A program made the translations under genes and the position numbers. Shown here in pieces: positions 46,955 through 56,464 of a stretch of 64,000 nucleotides of DNA; within the stretch, counting starts at the first letter, position 1, and each line of letters opens with the position of its first letter. The notes beneath the pieces were generated by a model. The model saw only the letters and a program-made list of their open reading frames with translations. It did not search any database and was not told where the DNA came from. Origin of the DNA: Salticus scenicus (lineage: Eukaryota > Arthropoda > Arachnida > Araneae > Salticidae); contig OZ005648.1 of the NCBI GenBank assembly GCA_963930645.1, positions 102,244,667 through 102,308,666 on the forward strand, written 5' to 3'.

Positions 46955-47260
46955 ATATAATATTTACAAAAGAAATGTTATGCATTTACACACTATATAC
47001 TATGAGCAAATAATATTAATAATAATAATAACTTTTAGATTTTAACGCATTGCTCTTTGCTCTTTTCATTTTTATAATCTACAAATTAATATTGTTACGA
47101 AATTGTAAATAATTGTGTTTATTTTTGTATAAATTCTTTCAAAGAGGCTTAGTAAGTTGATAAAGTGCTAATTTCGTGCATTTCTAGTCGTTTTAGCGTT
47201 GAAATAGCCTTATTTTCCCTTAAAAACGCATTAAAAAGCCCCAGTAATGCAAGTAATGGA

Positions 47261-47272
47261 TTTGGCGCCAAA
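47261..47272. promoter_or_regulatory. E2F-like palindrome TTTGGCGCCAAA in the LTR
   Basis: A perfect 12-bp palindrome that fits the E2F/DP consensus (TTTSGCGC). It is followed within about 50 bp by four more TTGGCGA motifs, all upstream of the TATA box. The same sequence is at 51,012-51,023 in the 3' LTR. Binding is inferred from the consensus only. Confidence 0.5.
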
Positions 47273-47419
47273 TTTGGCGACTTTTTCCCACCTTGGCGAT
47301 TTTTTTGGCGACCTTGGCGAGAAAATCCTTATAAGGGATATACCAAATATGGAAGCTGTAAGTTGATTGGTTGACCACTTTCTAGAGTTTTCTCGAAAAA
47401 TCTGGGTTCCATGGAACAG

Positions 47420-47427
47420 TATATAAG
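47420..47427 (+). promoter_or_regulatory. Putative LTR TATA box
   Basis: TATATAAG, about 150 bp after the TTGGCGA cluster and 190 bp before the AATAAA, where an LTR core promoter is expected. Transcription would start some 25-30 bp downstream, near the AGTCAGTTCAGTTCAG segment. Confidence 0.7.
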
Positions 47428-47611
47428 AAGCGTTTTTCGCCAAGGCAGTCAGTTCAGTTCAGATCTCAGCCAGCTTCGCTAGTGCTTGCATTGCTCTTAA
47501 GCCTCTTTGAGAGAGACTTGCTTCAAGTGTTATTGTTATACAGTTTGTACTGTGGATTTGCTATTGACAGCTGTTGTTTAAGCTGTGGTTACTTCTTGAA
47601 TTGAAGCTGTG

Positions 47612-47617
47612 AATAAA
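47612..47617 (+). promoter_or_regulatory. AATAAA polyadenylation signal of the LTR
   Basis: AATAAA within TGTGAATAAATTACTG. The copy in the 3' LTR (51,363-51,368) would serve to end the transcript. Confidence 0.65.
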
Positions 47618-47687
47618 TTACTGAATTTTTGTACGTTTGGCTTTTCATTCTCAGACAACTCACGAACCCCCAAGTACGCAACATTTC

Positions 47688-47705
47688 TGGTGTCAGAAGC
47701 GGGGA
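47688..47705 (+). other. Primer-binding site, tRNA-Leu type
   Basis: TGGTGTCAGAAGCGGGGA begins four bases after the 5' LTR and is complementary to the usual 3' end of a leucine tRNA including its CCA. It would prime minus-strand DNA synthesis. Confidence 0.87.
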
Positions 47706-47716
47706 TTTGTCTGTGA

Positions 47717-50599
47717 ATGGTGATAACGAGAGCTATGGAGCAAGAGATGAAAAAAATTCTAGAAGGTCTCACTGCTCAGATGAATGAGTTAAGATCTGGA
47801 TTGATAGAAAGTATGGAAGCATCGCAAAGAGAGATGAAAGATAGCCTGAGTCACGAGATGAATGAAATGAAAGCCGGACAGAAAGAATTGAAAGACGGCT
47901 TGACTGAAGAAATGAAGAAAATGAAAGACACTATGGGTGAAGTTCAGGAAGAAATTAAATCTAATCAAGATGAGATGAAGAGAGAGCTTTCAACGGTGAA
48001 AGAATCAATCGAAAGTAAATTATCGGATATGGGAAGCCGAATAGATGGAATAGAAGAGAAAGTTTTGAAAATAGAAGGAAGTTTTGAAGAGAAAGCTATG
48101 AAGATAGAAGAAAATGTTATGAAGGTTGAAGAGAAAGCTATGAAGATAGAAGAAAATGTTATGAAGGTTGAAGAGAAAGCTATGAAGATAGAAGAAAATG
48201 TTATGAAGGTTGAAGAGAGTGTTACGAAAATAGAACGGAGTTTCGAGGAGAAAGTTAAAGAAAACTTTGATCAAGAGCTGAAAGGAAGGTTTTCAGAGAT
48301 AGAAGGTAAACTGAAGAGAATAGAAGAAGATCTGGAGAGAAAAGTGGAAGAAAAGTTAGAATCCCTGCCCCAGGAAACTGAAAAGAAAGAGAGAAGAATC
48401 CAGAATCAGGAATTTATTAAGCTTTCCACCTACGACGGCAGTTCCTCGTGGCATGTATATAAAACGCAGTTTTCCATCGTAGCTGAAGCAAACGGCTGGG
48501 ACTCTGTTGCAAAGACGGCTCATCTGGTAGAGTCGTTGCGGGGCGACGCCGCAGATATTCTGGAGACCCTTTCGAAGGAACAGCGATATGACTTCGAAGC
48601 TGTAACCAGAGCACTAGAGCTACGTTTTGGAGCGAAATGGTCTAGAGAATATAGTCGACTCCAGCTAAGGTCCCGTCGCCAGAGACCAGGGGAAAGCTTA
48701 CAAGAACTGGCATCAAACATCCAGAGGCTTTCACATTTGACTTTCTCAGACTGTCATCCTGAAACACGCAATGATCTGGCACTAGAATATTTCATTGATG
48801 CTGTCGAAGATCCAGATATTCAAAAAGCCCTTAGACTCTCCGGCGTGAAGGATGTGGAGTCAGCCTTGGTGTATGCCCTAAAGCTCGAGACTGCCCAACA
48901 AGCCTCCTGTAAACATCGCCAGAACAGCACAGCACACAAAATGAACGGCTCTCAAGATGATCTTAAAGAGATTCAGGAAATGATGGCAGAAATTAATAGA
49001 AGACTACGCATTCTTGAGAGTAAGAGAGAAGGGAAGACTCCAACAACTAAATGCTGGGGCTGTGGAAAAGACGGGCATATCAAACGAAGCTGCCCAGTAA
49101 GAACACCTAGAGAAGCAACCAAGAATGTCTCTGAAATGTGCCACCCAGAAGGAGCTCTTCGGGAAAATTCAGATGCATTCTTGCGGAAGCCCCCATCTGA
49201 AGATCATAAATGCATCTCTAAAGCCGAGGATAAACACCAAAGAATAAAGCCAGTTGTTCGCCAAGTTACGGTCGCAACACCATCAGAACAAGATCCCGAC
49301 CCATGGAGTGACGAAGAATTTAGAAAAGCCCAGATGGAAGATCCTGACGTAAAGCCTATATTACAGCTGAAGGAGACGACCAGCAACAGACCTACCTGGC
49401 AGGACATTTCCAGGTTCAGTCCCATTACGAAAAGTTATTGGGCACTTTGGGACTCTCTTCATATCAGAAACGGCGTATTATACAGAAAGTGGGAATCTGA
49501 TGATGGGAAAAGCTTCAGATGGCAGATTTTATTACCAAGATCAAAAATTCCAGCTGTTTTAGAACAACTGCATAGTAGCTCTACCGGAGGCCATTTTGGG
49601 GTAATGAAGACTCTGCAGAAAGTTCGGGAACGCTTCTACTGGTGCAAGGCAAAGGAGGATGTGGAGAAATGGTGTAAATCCTGTGATGCTTGTGCGGCAC
49701 GTAAAGGCCCGCAGAAACGAAGTCGAGGAAGACTGCAACGGTATAACGTGGGAGCACCATTTGAACGGATTGCACTCGACATCTTGGGTCCTTTGCCACG
49801 GACCTCCAGTGGAAATAAATACATCCTCGTCGTGATGGACTATTTCACCAAGTGGCCTGAGGCATATCCCATTCCCAATCAAGAGGCATGCACAGTCGCA
49901 GAAGTCCTAGTGCAGCAATGGGTGTCAAGGTACGGCACGCCCCTACAACTTCATACCGACCAAGGTAGGAACTTTACCTCTGATGTTTTCAAAGGACTGT
50001 GTCAACTACTCGGCATAGACAAAACCCGGACAACACCTTTACATCCCCAGTCGGACGGCATGGTCGAGAGGTTCAATCGTACCATCCTGAATAACCTCTC
50101 TCTTCTAGTATCAAGGAACCAGCAAGATTGGGACTTGAAGTTGCCATTGTTCCTGCTGGCTTATCGAAGTGCTGTCCATGAAACCACCGGCTACACTCCA
50201 GCCCAGATGCTGTTCGGACGTGAACTTCGTCTCCCTTGTGATCTCCTGTTTGGTTGTCCTACCGATGCGCCTTCATCGCCCGAGGAGTACATCCAAGATC
50301 TCCAGGCACGATTTGAGGACGTTCACAACTTTGCTCGGGAGCGAATTCACACTGCATCGGAGAAAATGAAGACAAGGTACGATCTAAAGGCTACGCAACA
50401 TGAGTTTCAGGAAGGAGAGAAGGTCTGGTTGTGGAATCCTGTTCGACGCAAAGGACTCTCTCCTAAGCTACAGTGCAACTGGGACGGACCATACACAGTC
50501 TTAAAAAGGCTGAATGATGTAGTGGTGCGGATCACTAAAACACCTTCATCAAAACCGAAGGTGGTGCACTATAATAGGCTAGCCAAGTACCACAAGTAA
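47717..50599 (+). CDS. Gag-integrase fusion polyprotein of LTR retrotransposon (960 aa, no PR/RT/RNase H)
   Basis: One intact frame. Residues 1-230 form a long charged coiled coil, with a 14-residue unit (EEKAMKIEENVMKV) repeated three times at about 124-165. Then comes a capsid-like segment (about 231-400; RGDAADIL, ESLQELASNIQRLSHL) and a CCHC zinc knuckle with Cys446, Cys449, His454 and Cys459. After a linker of about 60 residues (DPWSDEEFRKAQMEDPDVKP, typical of the stretch before integrase) comes a full integrase: zinc-binding His619, His626, Cys656, Cys659; catalytic Asp688, Asp748 and Glu784 (D,D-35-E spacing); and a C-terminal GPY-type module (WDGPYTVLKRL). Protease, reverse transcriptase and RNase H, normally between knuckle and integrase, are missing without a frame break. 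Start chosen because the Gag of the 1-1369 copy begins with the same MVITRAMEQEMKK, 12 nt after the primer site. Gag would assemble particles and integrase insert DNA; cDNA synthesis must come from a partner element. Confidence 0.95.
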   Translation: MVITRAMEQEMKKILEGLTAQMNELRSGLIESMEASQREMKDSLSHEMNEMKAGQKELKDGLTEEMKKMKDTMGEVQEEIKSNQDEMKRELSTVKESIESKLSDMGSRIDGIEEKVLKIEGSFEEKAMKIEENVMKVEEKAMKIEENVMKVEEKAMKIEENVMKVEESVTKIERSFEEKVKENFDQELKGRFSEIEGKLKRIEEDLERKVEEKLESLPQETEKKERRIQNQEFIKLSTYDGSSSWHVYKTQFSIVAEANGWDSVAKTAHLVESLRGDAADILETLSKEQRYDFEAVTRALELRFGAKWSREYSRLQLRSRRQRPGESLQELASNIQRLSHLTFSDCHPETRNDLALEYFIDAVEDPDIQKALRLSGVKDVESALVYALKLETAQQASCKHRQNSTAHKMNGSQDDLKEIQEMMAEINRRLRILESKREGKTPTTKCWGCGKDGHIKRSCPVRTPREATKNVSEMCHPEGALRENSDAFLRKPPSEDHKCISKAEDKHQRIKPVVRQVTVATPSEQDPDPWSDEEFRKAQMEDPDVKPILQLKETTSNRPTWQDISRFSPITKSYWALWDSLHIRNGVLYRKWESDDGKSFRWQILLPRSKIPAVLEQLHSSSTGGHFGVMKTLQKVRERFYWCKAKEDVEKWCKSCDACAARKGPQKRSRGRLQRYNVGAPFERIALDILGPLPRTSSGNKYILVVMDYFTKWPEAYPIPNQEACTVAEVLVQQWVSRYGTPLQLHTDQGRNFTSDVFKGLCQLLGIDKTRTTPLHPQSDGMVERFNRTILNNLSLLVSRNQQDWDLKLPLFLLAYRSAVHETTGYTPAQMLFGRELRLPCDLLFGCPTDAPSSPEEYIQDLQARFEDVHNFARERIHTASEKMKTRYDLKATQHEFQEGEKVWLWNPVRRKGLSPKLQCNWDGPYTVLKRLNDVVVRITKTPSSKPKVVHYNRLAKYHK
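48086..48211 (+). repeat. Three tandem 42-nt units inside gag
   Basis: The 42-nt unit starting GAAGAGAAAGCTATGAAGAT is present three times in succession with no difference that I can see, lengthening the coiled coil by 14 residues (two heptads) each time. In the older copy at 900-1010, a different heptad pair (VIKIEENFEEK) is repeated instead. Confidence 0.95.
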
Positions 50600-50830
50600 C
50601 GGTAAAATTAAAATTTAAAATGTAAATCCTTGTAAAATTTGCGCATGCGCACTGTAAATATTTGTATATAAATATTTGTACATATTTGTGAATTTTGTAA
50701 ATATTTCCCACTTAATTTATATTTCTATGTTATCTTTATGTGCAACTTAGTTTTTGTGTTTTAGATTGTGTAAATTTGTTTAGTTTCGCCTCTTGACCAA
50801 GGGTTGCACTGCCCGGGACGTGCAGTCCTT
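50600..50830. other. Untranslated region between integrase and 3' LTR
   Basis: About 230 bp after the TAA stop, AT-rich at first (TGTAAATATTTGTATATAAA) and then GC-richer near the LTR. There is no env-like frame. Confidence 0.85.
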
Positions 50831-50843
50831 GGGAGGGGGGCAG
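50831..50843 (+). other. Polypurine tract
   Basis: GGGAGGGGGG followed by CAG, immediately before the 3' LTR. This is the expected primer for plus-strand synthesis. Confidence 0.85.
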
Positions 50844-51434
50844 TGTTACGAAATTGTAAATAATTGTGTTTATTTTTGTATAAATTCTTTCAAAGAGGCT
50901 TAGTAAGTTGATAAAGTGCTAATTTCGTGCATTTCTAGTCGTTTTAGCGTTGAAATAGCCTTATTTTCCCTTAAAAACGCATTAAAAAGCCCCAGTAATG
51001 CAAGTAATGGATTTGGCGCCAAATTTGGCGACTTTTTCCCACCTTGGCGATTTTTTTGGCGACCTTGGCGAGAAAATCTTTATATAGGATATACCAAATA
51101 TGGAAGCTGTAAGTTGATTGGTTGACCACTTTCTAGAGTTTTCTCGAAAAATCTGGGTTCCATGGAACAGTATATAAGAAGCGTTTTTCGCCAAGGCAGT
51201 CAGTTCAGTTCAGATCTCAGCCAGCTTCGCTAGTGCTTGCATTGCTCTTAAGCCTCTTTGAGAGAGACTTGCTTCAAGTGTTATTGTCATACAGTTTGTA
51301 CTGTGGATTTGCTATTGACAGCTGTTGTTTAAGCTGTGGTTACTTCTTGAATTGAAGCTGTGAATAAATTACTGAATTTTTGTACGTTTGGCCTTTCATT
51401 CTCAGACAACTCACGAACCCCCAAGTACGCAACA
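50844..51434 (+). repeat. 3' LTR
   Basis: 591 bp, same length as the 5' LTR and almost identical. TATATAAG lies at 51,171-51,178 and AATAAA at 51,363-51,368. Followed by the ATAT target duplication. Confidence 0.97.
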
Positions 51435-51438
51435 ATAT

Positions 51439-52420
51439 TTAGAAAACAACATTAACTATTATTTATTTATTTTTATTTTTTGTTTGAACTAGATTTTAAA
51501 ACTTTTTTTAGTAGATAATTAAATTGTTTTTATGTTTTTCCATACTTATAAATACTTGAAAATGCTGATATTAATTTTCTTAATTTTAAGCGCATTTGAA
51601 ATTCCAGTTTGCATTATTTCGTACAATTTTCATGTATCCAGTGATATCAAAGTAAAAAATTTAATTCATTTACATAACTGCTTTTTAAATAAAAGAAAGC
51701 GCATTTTTAGTTGATTTAATATATATCTATATATATGTGTTAAAATTTTTATTTATTTGCTTAATTTATAACACAAATAAATATAACTATATAAATTTGC
51801 TTTTTATTTAACAAGCATAATTTTTTTGCTTAAACCAAATACTTAATAGTTTTTTTTTAAAGAATCGCATATTTAAAAAAATAAAATAAAATAAACATAT
51901 CCTTAAAAAATAAAATAAAAAATAAATAAATAAAATGAAAATAATAATAATAATAATAATAATGCTTTTAAATGCACATAATATTACAGATTTTTTTTTC
52001 TTTTTTCTTTTTCTTTTTTAAAGCATGCTTACGAAAAAAAAAAAAAAAAAATGTAAAAATGTAATACCTGATTTCCAACTTCAAAAAATATATTTTACTG
52101 CAATGTCTTATTACACATTTCATATCATACATATAACACTTTTTTTCAAAAAGAAATGTATAGTTTCATAAATATTTGATTTTGAAAAGATGTCTTTTAA
52201 ATATTGTGTTTTCTTGCTTGAAACTGGAATAAATAAAAGTATTTAAATGTTAAATCTGTACAAAATCACTCAATTATTATTTTCATTTGATACTAAACTC
52301 TCATGCAGCAGCATTGATTTATATACATTTTCCAATTTCATACCAAAAGTTCTGATTTCTTCTTCTTCTTCTTCCTTTTCTTTTCTTTTTCTTTTTTTTT
52401 TTTTTTTTTTTTGTATAATT
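51439..52420. other. AT-rich spacer without recognisable gene
   Basis: Contains (AAT)n near 51,942-51,963, poly(A) near 52,035-52,051 and a (CTT)n/(T)n pyrimidine tract at 52,357-52,412. No coding signal. Confidence 0.65.
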
Positions 52421-53296
52421 CAGGGTGTTTATAAAGTCCCGGACCCATTATGATGTTTAATAACTCATAAAATAATGAAGATATAAACAAACTTATGGCA
52501 TTTATTGATGGAATAACTCATATATTTTCTTTTCAGGTTTGAATATCTTTACTTTTGTAAATATCGTCTGCGCGTGGGGTTAATTTCAGATAATTTCATT
52601 TTCCAGTCTAAATATCTGTACTTTTCTAAATATCGTCTGCTTATTAATTGCATTTTTCTCTCTTTTGACTTTTTTTGACTTTTTTGGAAACCCCCATGAA
52701 TACCGTGAGGCACAAAGGGATTCCCCAAAGGTTGTGTGGTGTGGACTAATGCACGACCGAGTCATTGGGCCTTTCAGTCGTACACTTAGACAAGTTGGAA
52801 AACTTCGTATTTCCAACACTAGAAGTGCTTCAGCCACATGTCTTTTTGCAACAAGATGGTGCACCACCTCATTGGGGTACCATCGTTCGTAGTTCTTTGA
52901 ATGACCATTTTCCAGGAAGATGGATTGGGCGAGGAGGTCCAATTCCTTGACCACCCAGATCACCTGATATATAACGCCGCTGGACTTTTTCCTTTGGGGA
53001 TTTATAAAGGACAATGTTTACAGGAGGAGAGTATCGAACATTGATGACCTAAACGTCAGAATTACAACCGCAATAGCCTCTATGGATGCCGACATGCTTG
53101 CCGCTACCTGGCGTGAAATTGACTATCGACTTGATATTCTCCGTGGGACGAAGGGGGCACACGTAGAAGTTCATTGACAAGGGTCATGAAACTTTTTGAG
53201 TCTATCTAACCATTTATGTTATTAATTTTAATCTATCTTTATTATTTTATGAGTTATTAAACATCAAAATGGGTCCGGAACTTTATAAACACCCTG
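52421..53296 (+). mobile_element. Inactive mariner-like DNA transposon
   Basis: 876 bp with inverted ends of about 60 bp: CAGGGTGTTTATAAAGTCCC, GGACCCATT, ATGTTTAATAACTCATAAAA on the left; complements TTTTATGAGTTATTAAACAT, GGGTCCGGAACTTTATAAAC and ACCCTG on the right. The right flank is TA; the left flank is ATT, so the TA duplication is not intact. It contains the 3' part of a dead transposase gene. Confidence 0.9.
52680..53177 (+). pseudogene. Mariner-like (DDE_3-type) transposase, C-terminal half, broken
   Basis: Recognisable pieces in order: NPHEYREAQRDSPKVVWCGL with MHDRVIGPF, then after a frame change LENFVFPTLEVLQPHVFLQQ, DGAPPHWGTIVRSSLNDHF, RWIGRGGPIP and PPRSPDI. After a further shift come the LDFFLWGFIKDNVY region and the C-terminal end (TWREIDYRLDI), stopping at TGA 53,175-53,177. 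The catalytic aspartates of QQDGAPPH and LDFFLWG remain. At least two frame changes, a TGA in place of a tryptophan codon after GGPIP (about 52,948) and loss of the N-terminal DNA-binding half make it non-functional. It belongs to the same superfamily as the fragment at 2236-2614, but is a different subfamily. Confidence 0.9.
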
Positions 53297-53776
53297 TATT
53301 TTATTCAATGGTTATTATAAATTGAGTTCTCTATGTTTCTTGTACACTACGAATAACTACAAACTTGTACAATTTTTTCGCCACGTTTTTCTGAATAAAA
53401 ATGTTCACCATATTTAATCGTACAAAATTTCTACAAAATGTATAATAAATTCCCATTAGTATTTTCCGATAGCTTAAATCTGTGTAATTTGGTAACTACG
53501 GCTAACGCCTATATATGTAAAATTTCTTTAAACATATAAATTCGACATTGTTTAAATATATATTTTCTTGATTTAACTGAATACAAACCAAACATTTACG
53601 AAAAAAAAAAAAAAAAAAAGGCTCAAGTCTTAGGCATGTGAAAATTTCCGTTTAAGATTAAAGAGACACAGCAACAAAATCTATTGCTTTTGACATTTGG
53701 CAGACTAAATTAATTAATTTTGTCAATAAAACAATATTTTAAGTAGAAATGTGTATCTGCTTAAGAAGTACATGTA
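53297..53776. other. AT-rich spacer without recognisable gene
   Basis: A poly(A) tract of 19 nt near 53,601-53,619 is the only feature. Confidence 0.6.
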
Positions 53777-54130
53777 CACTGTTAAAAATTTCTGTAAATT
53801 TAATGTAAATATTTATCCAGAGTCTCAGTAAATTTACAGTAATTCTTTGTTAAAAGTGAATAATCGAGGTCCTCAGTCTTTATTCTGTGTTTTTACATCA
53901 TTGTATTATTTAAATTTTTAATTAAAATTAAAAATGACTGTTTCTACTTTAGAAAAAGCATTCAAAGTCCGAAATATATTTTCACCAATAATTAATTAAA
54001 TTAATATTAGTTATTATAATGAAAGTATAAAATAAGTATTATAACATCTCCGTTTATTTTTCTCTGTAATTTTACGTAAGACTTAAGATAAAATATTACA
54101 CAGAGTTTTCTGTTGAAATTTTTAACAGTG
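53777..54130. mobile_element. MITE with CACTGTTAAAAATTTC ends
   Basis: 354 bp between inverted ends CACTGTTAAAAATTTC and GAAATTTTTAACAGTG (16-bp perfect), flanked by TA on both sides (53,775-53,776; 54,131-54,132). Subterminal segments CTGTAAATTTAATGTAAATA and CTGTAATTTTACGTAAG also resemble each other. Superfamily uncertain: TA suggests Tc1/mariner-class mobilisation. Non-coding. Confidence 0.8.
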
Positions 54131-54171
54131 TAGACATACTGTGTAATGTTTAATACGTTGCATTTTATATT

Positions 54172-54319
54172 CAATTGCATTTTCGGAATTTGACGCAGAA
54201 TTCATACTACTATTTATGAAGAAAATTTTTCTTCTTAGTTAATCTAAGATTAAACTTGAAAAAAAAAAAAAAAAAAAAAAAAACTGTGGTATGAGTTTCT
54301 AGCCAAATTCACATCCCTG
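54172..54319. mobile_element. Palindromic MITE, family 2, copy 3
   Basis: CAGAATTCATACTAC near the left and GTGGTATGAGTTTCTAGCC then CACATCCCTG on the right, with a poly(A) tract inside as in copy 1. The left outer end is eroded. Confidence 0.72.
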
Positions 54320-54327
54320 CTAATATA

Positions 54328-54546
54328 CAGCAAATTCTCGTACAACGCGGGTGCAAGTTTGCCTCATGAATATTACAATTTTATTTTTTTAACAACAGAA
54401 ATTTTATATGAAAGCAACTGTTTTATACAAAAACTAAATCGAGTATGTGAACCAATAGATTGGTACTTTAAAATTAGTGGTGTTAAAAAATAAAAATTAT
54501 TTATTTATTTGTCATCTCTGCCACTGCGTTTTACGAGACTTTACTG
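54328..54546. mobile_element. MITE with Tigger-like ends
   Basis: CAGCAAATTCTCGTACAACG on the left and CGTTTTACGAGACTTTACTG on the right, flanked by TA on both sides (54,326-54,327; 54,547-54,548). The pattern resembles pogo/Tigger ends and differs from the MITE at 20,886. It starts nine bases after the family 2 copy. Confidence 0.82.
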
Positions 54547-55382
54547 TAATACGATTATTTAGAAATAAATAGGCTTTAATAAAGATTTATAAAGATAATA
54601 CTCTATTTTGGTAAACTATAAAATATCTGCTTGATTATTTAAATATATTAACACGAATAAAAATCTAAAAGAGTCATAAATTTAGCTTTTATTAAAAAAA
54701 AAAAAAAAAAAAAATAATTATATATTTTTTATCGATATTTGTAAAAACTTACTGCGTAAAAATGTAACGTTTGTATAAATAGTAATAATAATAATAATAA
54801 TAAAATAATAAATAAATAAATAAATAATCCTTAAATTTTAAAATTCATTATCAAACGTTTTTTACAAAAACTTTTAACGTCTTAACGTCTCAAAAACTTT
54901 TAGCTTTTAATAAATATTTCTAACTCTTCTGATATTTTTTGTTTTATTATAAATGAGCATACCCTATAAAATTATGCAAAATATTCTTCCACCCACTCTG
55001 CACACAGCCGTTTGACTGTTTATATTCCAACACACAAATAAGAAGAATGTTTTGGAATGTTATACGTGGGCTATAAAGACGTAAAGGATGGCCCACATCC
55101 ATCACAGCACACTCAAAGAAACGCCATTCTGTTTTTAGTGCCCTTTACCGTTACGTGCCTTGAACGTCAAACTGCCTTAAACGCCTTTGATAGACGGAAT
55201 GCGGGAATACGACATTGTTGGGAAAAAAACGTGGTTGCTCGATTCAGATTACCGCACAGATTTTTATTGGGTTAAGACAAAAGGATTTTGCGATTACATA
55301 TTGCATTTCGATATTCGGCTTTTAGAATAATACAAAAATATTTTATAAAATGTTTTAGAGAACATAACTGCTAATAAATACA

Positions 55383-55462
<80 letters not shown>

Positions 55463-56249
55463 CAAGTATTTGTCGTGTGTATTTCAATTTCATATTTTGT
55501 GCGTCATATTACACAAAGTGCTTAAATATTTTATATGATTTTGATACATTTGAATAAAACAAGTAGTAAAATGTCTATACATAATTATGTATAAAAATGT
55601 AGTAATTTCGAACAGTTATATATCTTCCTTTTAAAGATTCAAATCATATAATTTTGCAAAGAACAGGAAAAAAAATAAATAAAGGTCCTAAACTGATTTC
55701 TACTATTGAACGTTTTTATCTATCCGAAATTACTTTTTAGAATAATACATAAATATTAAGTTATCCAGACACTTCGCGCCGTTTTCGAAATAAAATTTAA
55801 ACGCAACACATTTAAATGCTCGTGGTTAGTGGCTTTTGATATTTTATACATCCCTAACATCCCATCTCCTCCACAAGACATCCTCAGGATATCCTATGGA
55901 TGAAAGTATATCCAATGGACATCCTCAGGAAGTACTATGGATAAGTGTGCTGTTAGGGTAACTGTTCATTCACGGGTTGTATAGTGTGGGTTATTTTCGA
56001 TCAGCGTTTTAATCTGATCTTCATCTTAGGAGGGACTACCCGGACGTTCTTGAACTTGATGGGTGAAATCACCAACTTTAACCCTTAACTTCACGCACTG
56101 GTGTAAAAATAAATCATTTATAGTAAACAAAATATAAATGACTTTAGCATCCCTCTCCCTATGCTGCGTGCACATCTAACTTATCATTGAAGTATTTGTT
56201 CGAAGATTTTTCGTTAGTTTTTATAAAAAGTTTTGATAATTAAAACTTA
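54547..56249. other. Spacer without confirmed gene
   Basis: A less AT-rich block at about 54,990-55,280 contains a 72-codon frame (55,057-55,275). It has no domain that I recognise, so no gene is called. A (TA)n run of about 37 units occupies 55,387-55,460. Near 55,854-55,957 the ends CCCTAACAT and TGTTAGGG enclose about 105 bp that may be a tiny MITE. Confidence 0.5.
55387..55460. repeat. (TA)n microsatellite, the longest in the window
   Basis: About 37 uninterrupted AT/TA units. Confidence 0.97.
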
Positions 56250-56251
56250 TA

Positions 56252-56464
56252 CAGTCGGCAGCAAAAGTATCCGAGCGCTAGCCAATAATTCTTATATCAA
56301 AAATGTAGGCTTAATACAATTTTGTTAAAGAAATCCTTGTCGAATCATGTTCTTAGACTGACTAGGAACATGGCTCGACAAGGATTTATTTCACAAAATA
56401 GTATTAAGTGTGCTTTTTTAGACAGGGATTATTGCTAGTGCTCGGATACTTTTGCTGCCGAGTG
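56252..56464. mobile_element. Tc1-type MITE
   Basis: 213 bp with inverted ends CAGTCGGCAGCAAAAGTATC and GATACTTTTGCTGCCGAGTG, extending to about 31 bp (CCGAGCGCTAGC / GCTAGTGCTCGG). TA on both sides (56,250-56,251; 56,465-56,466). A second inner palindrome (AATCCTTGTCGA / TCGACAAGGATT) lies at 56,332-56,385. Ends of this type belong to Tc1-like elements. Confidence 0.92.

Larger units (their letters stand above)
47093..47683 (+). repeat. 5' LTR
   Basis: 591 bp from TGTTACGAAATTG to AAGTACGCAACA. It contains a TATA box, an AATAAA and several TTGGCGA motifs including a perfect 12-bp palindrome. It matches 50,844-51,434; the differences seen lie near 47,328-47,336 (three), 47,537 and 47,641. 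Confidence 0.97.
47093..51434 (+). mobile_element. Young gypsy-like LTR retrotransposon lacking RT (complete structure)
   Basis: 4342 bp bounded by TG...CA LTRs of 591 bp and by a direct 4-bp duplication ATAT (47,089-47,092 and 51,435-51,438), as expected for a Metaviridae integration. It has a tRNA-Leu-type primer site, one uninterrupted Gag-integrase frame and a purine tract before the 3' LTR. Five differences between LTRs were found by eye (about 0.8%), implying a recent insertion. The region coding for protease, reverse transcriptase and RNase H is absent, so it must have been copied with enzymes supplied by another element. Confidence 0.95.

Noticed and set aside
48020..48274. 84-codon reverse frame with repeated FLFNLHNIFFYLHS
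   Set aside because: Antisense shadow of the 42-nt repeats in gag.
49559..49882. 107-codon reverse frame inside the integrase region
   Set aside because: Antisense shadow of the intact 960-codon frame.
47717..50599. A domesticated host gene derived from Gag-integrase
   Set aside because: LTRs, target duplication, primer site and purine tract are all intact and the LTRs are nearly identical, so a mobile element is the simpler reading.
53777..54130. hAT assignment for the CACTGTTAAAAATTTC element
   Set aside because: No 8-bp direct repeat flanks it; the flanks show only TA.
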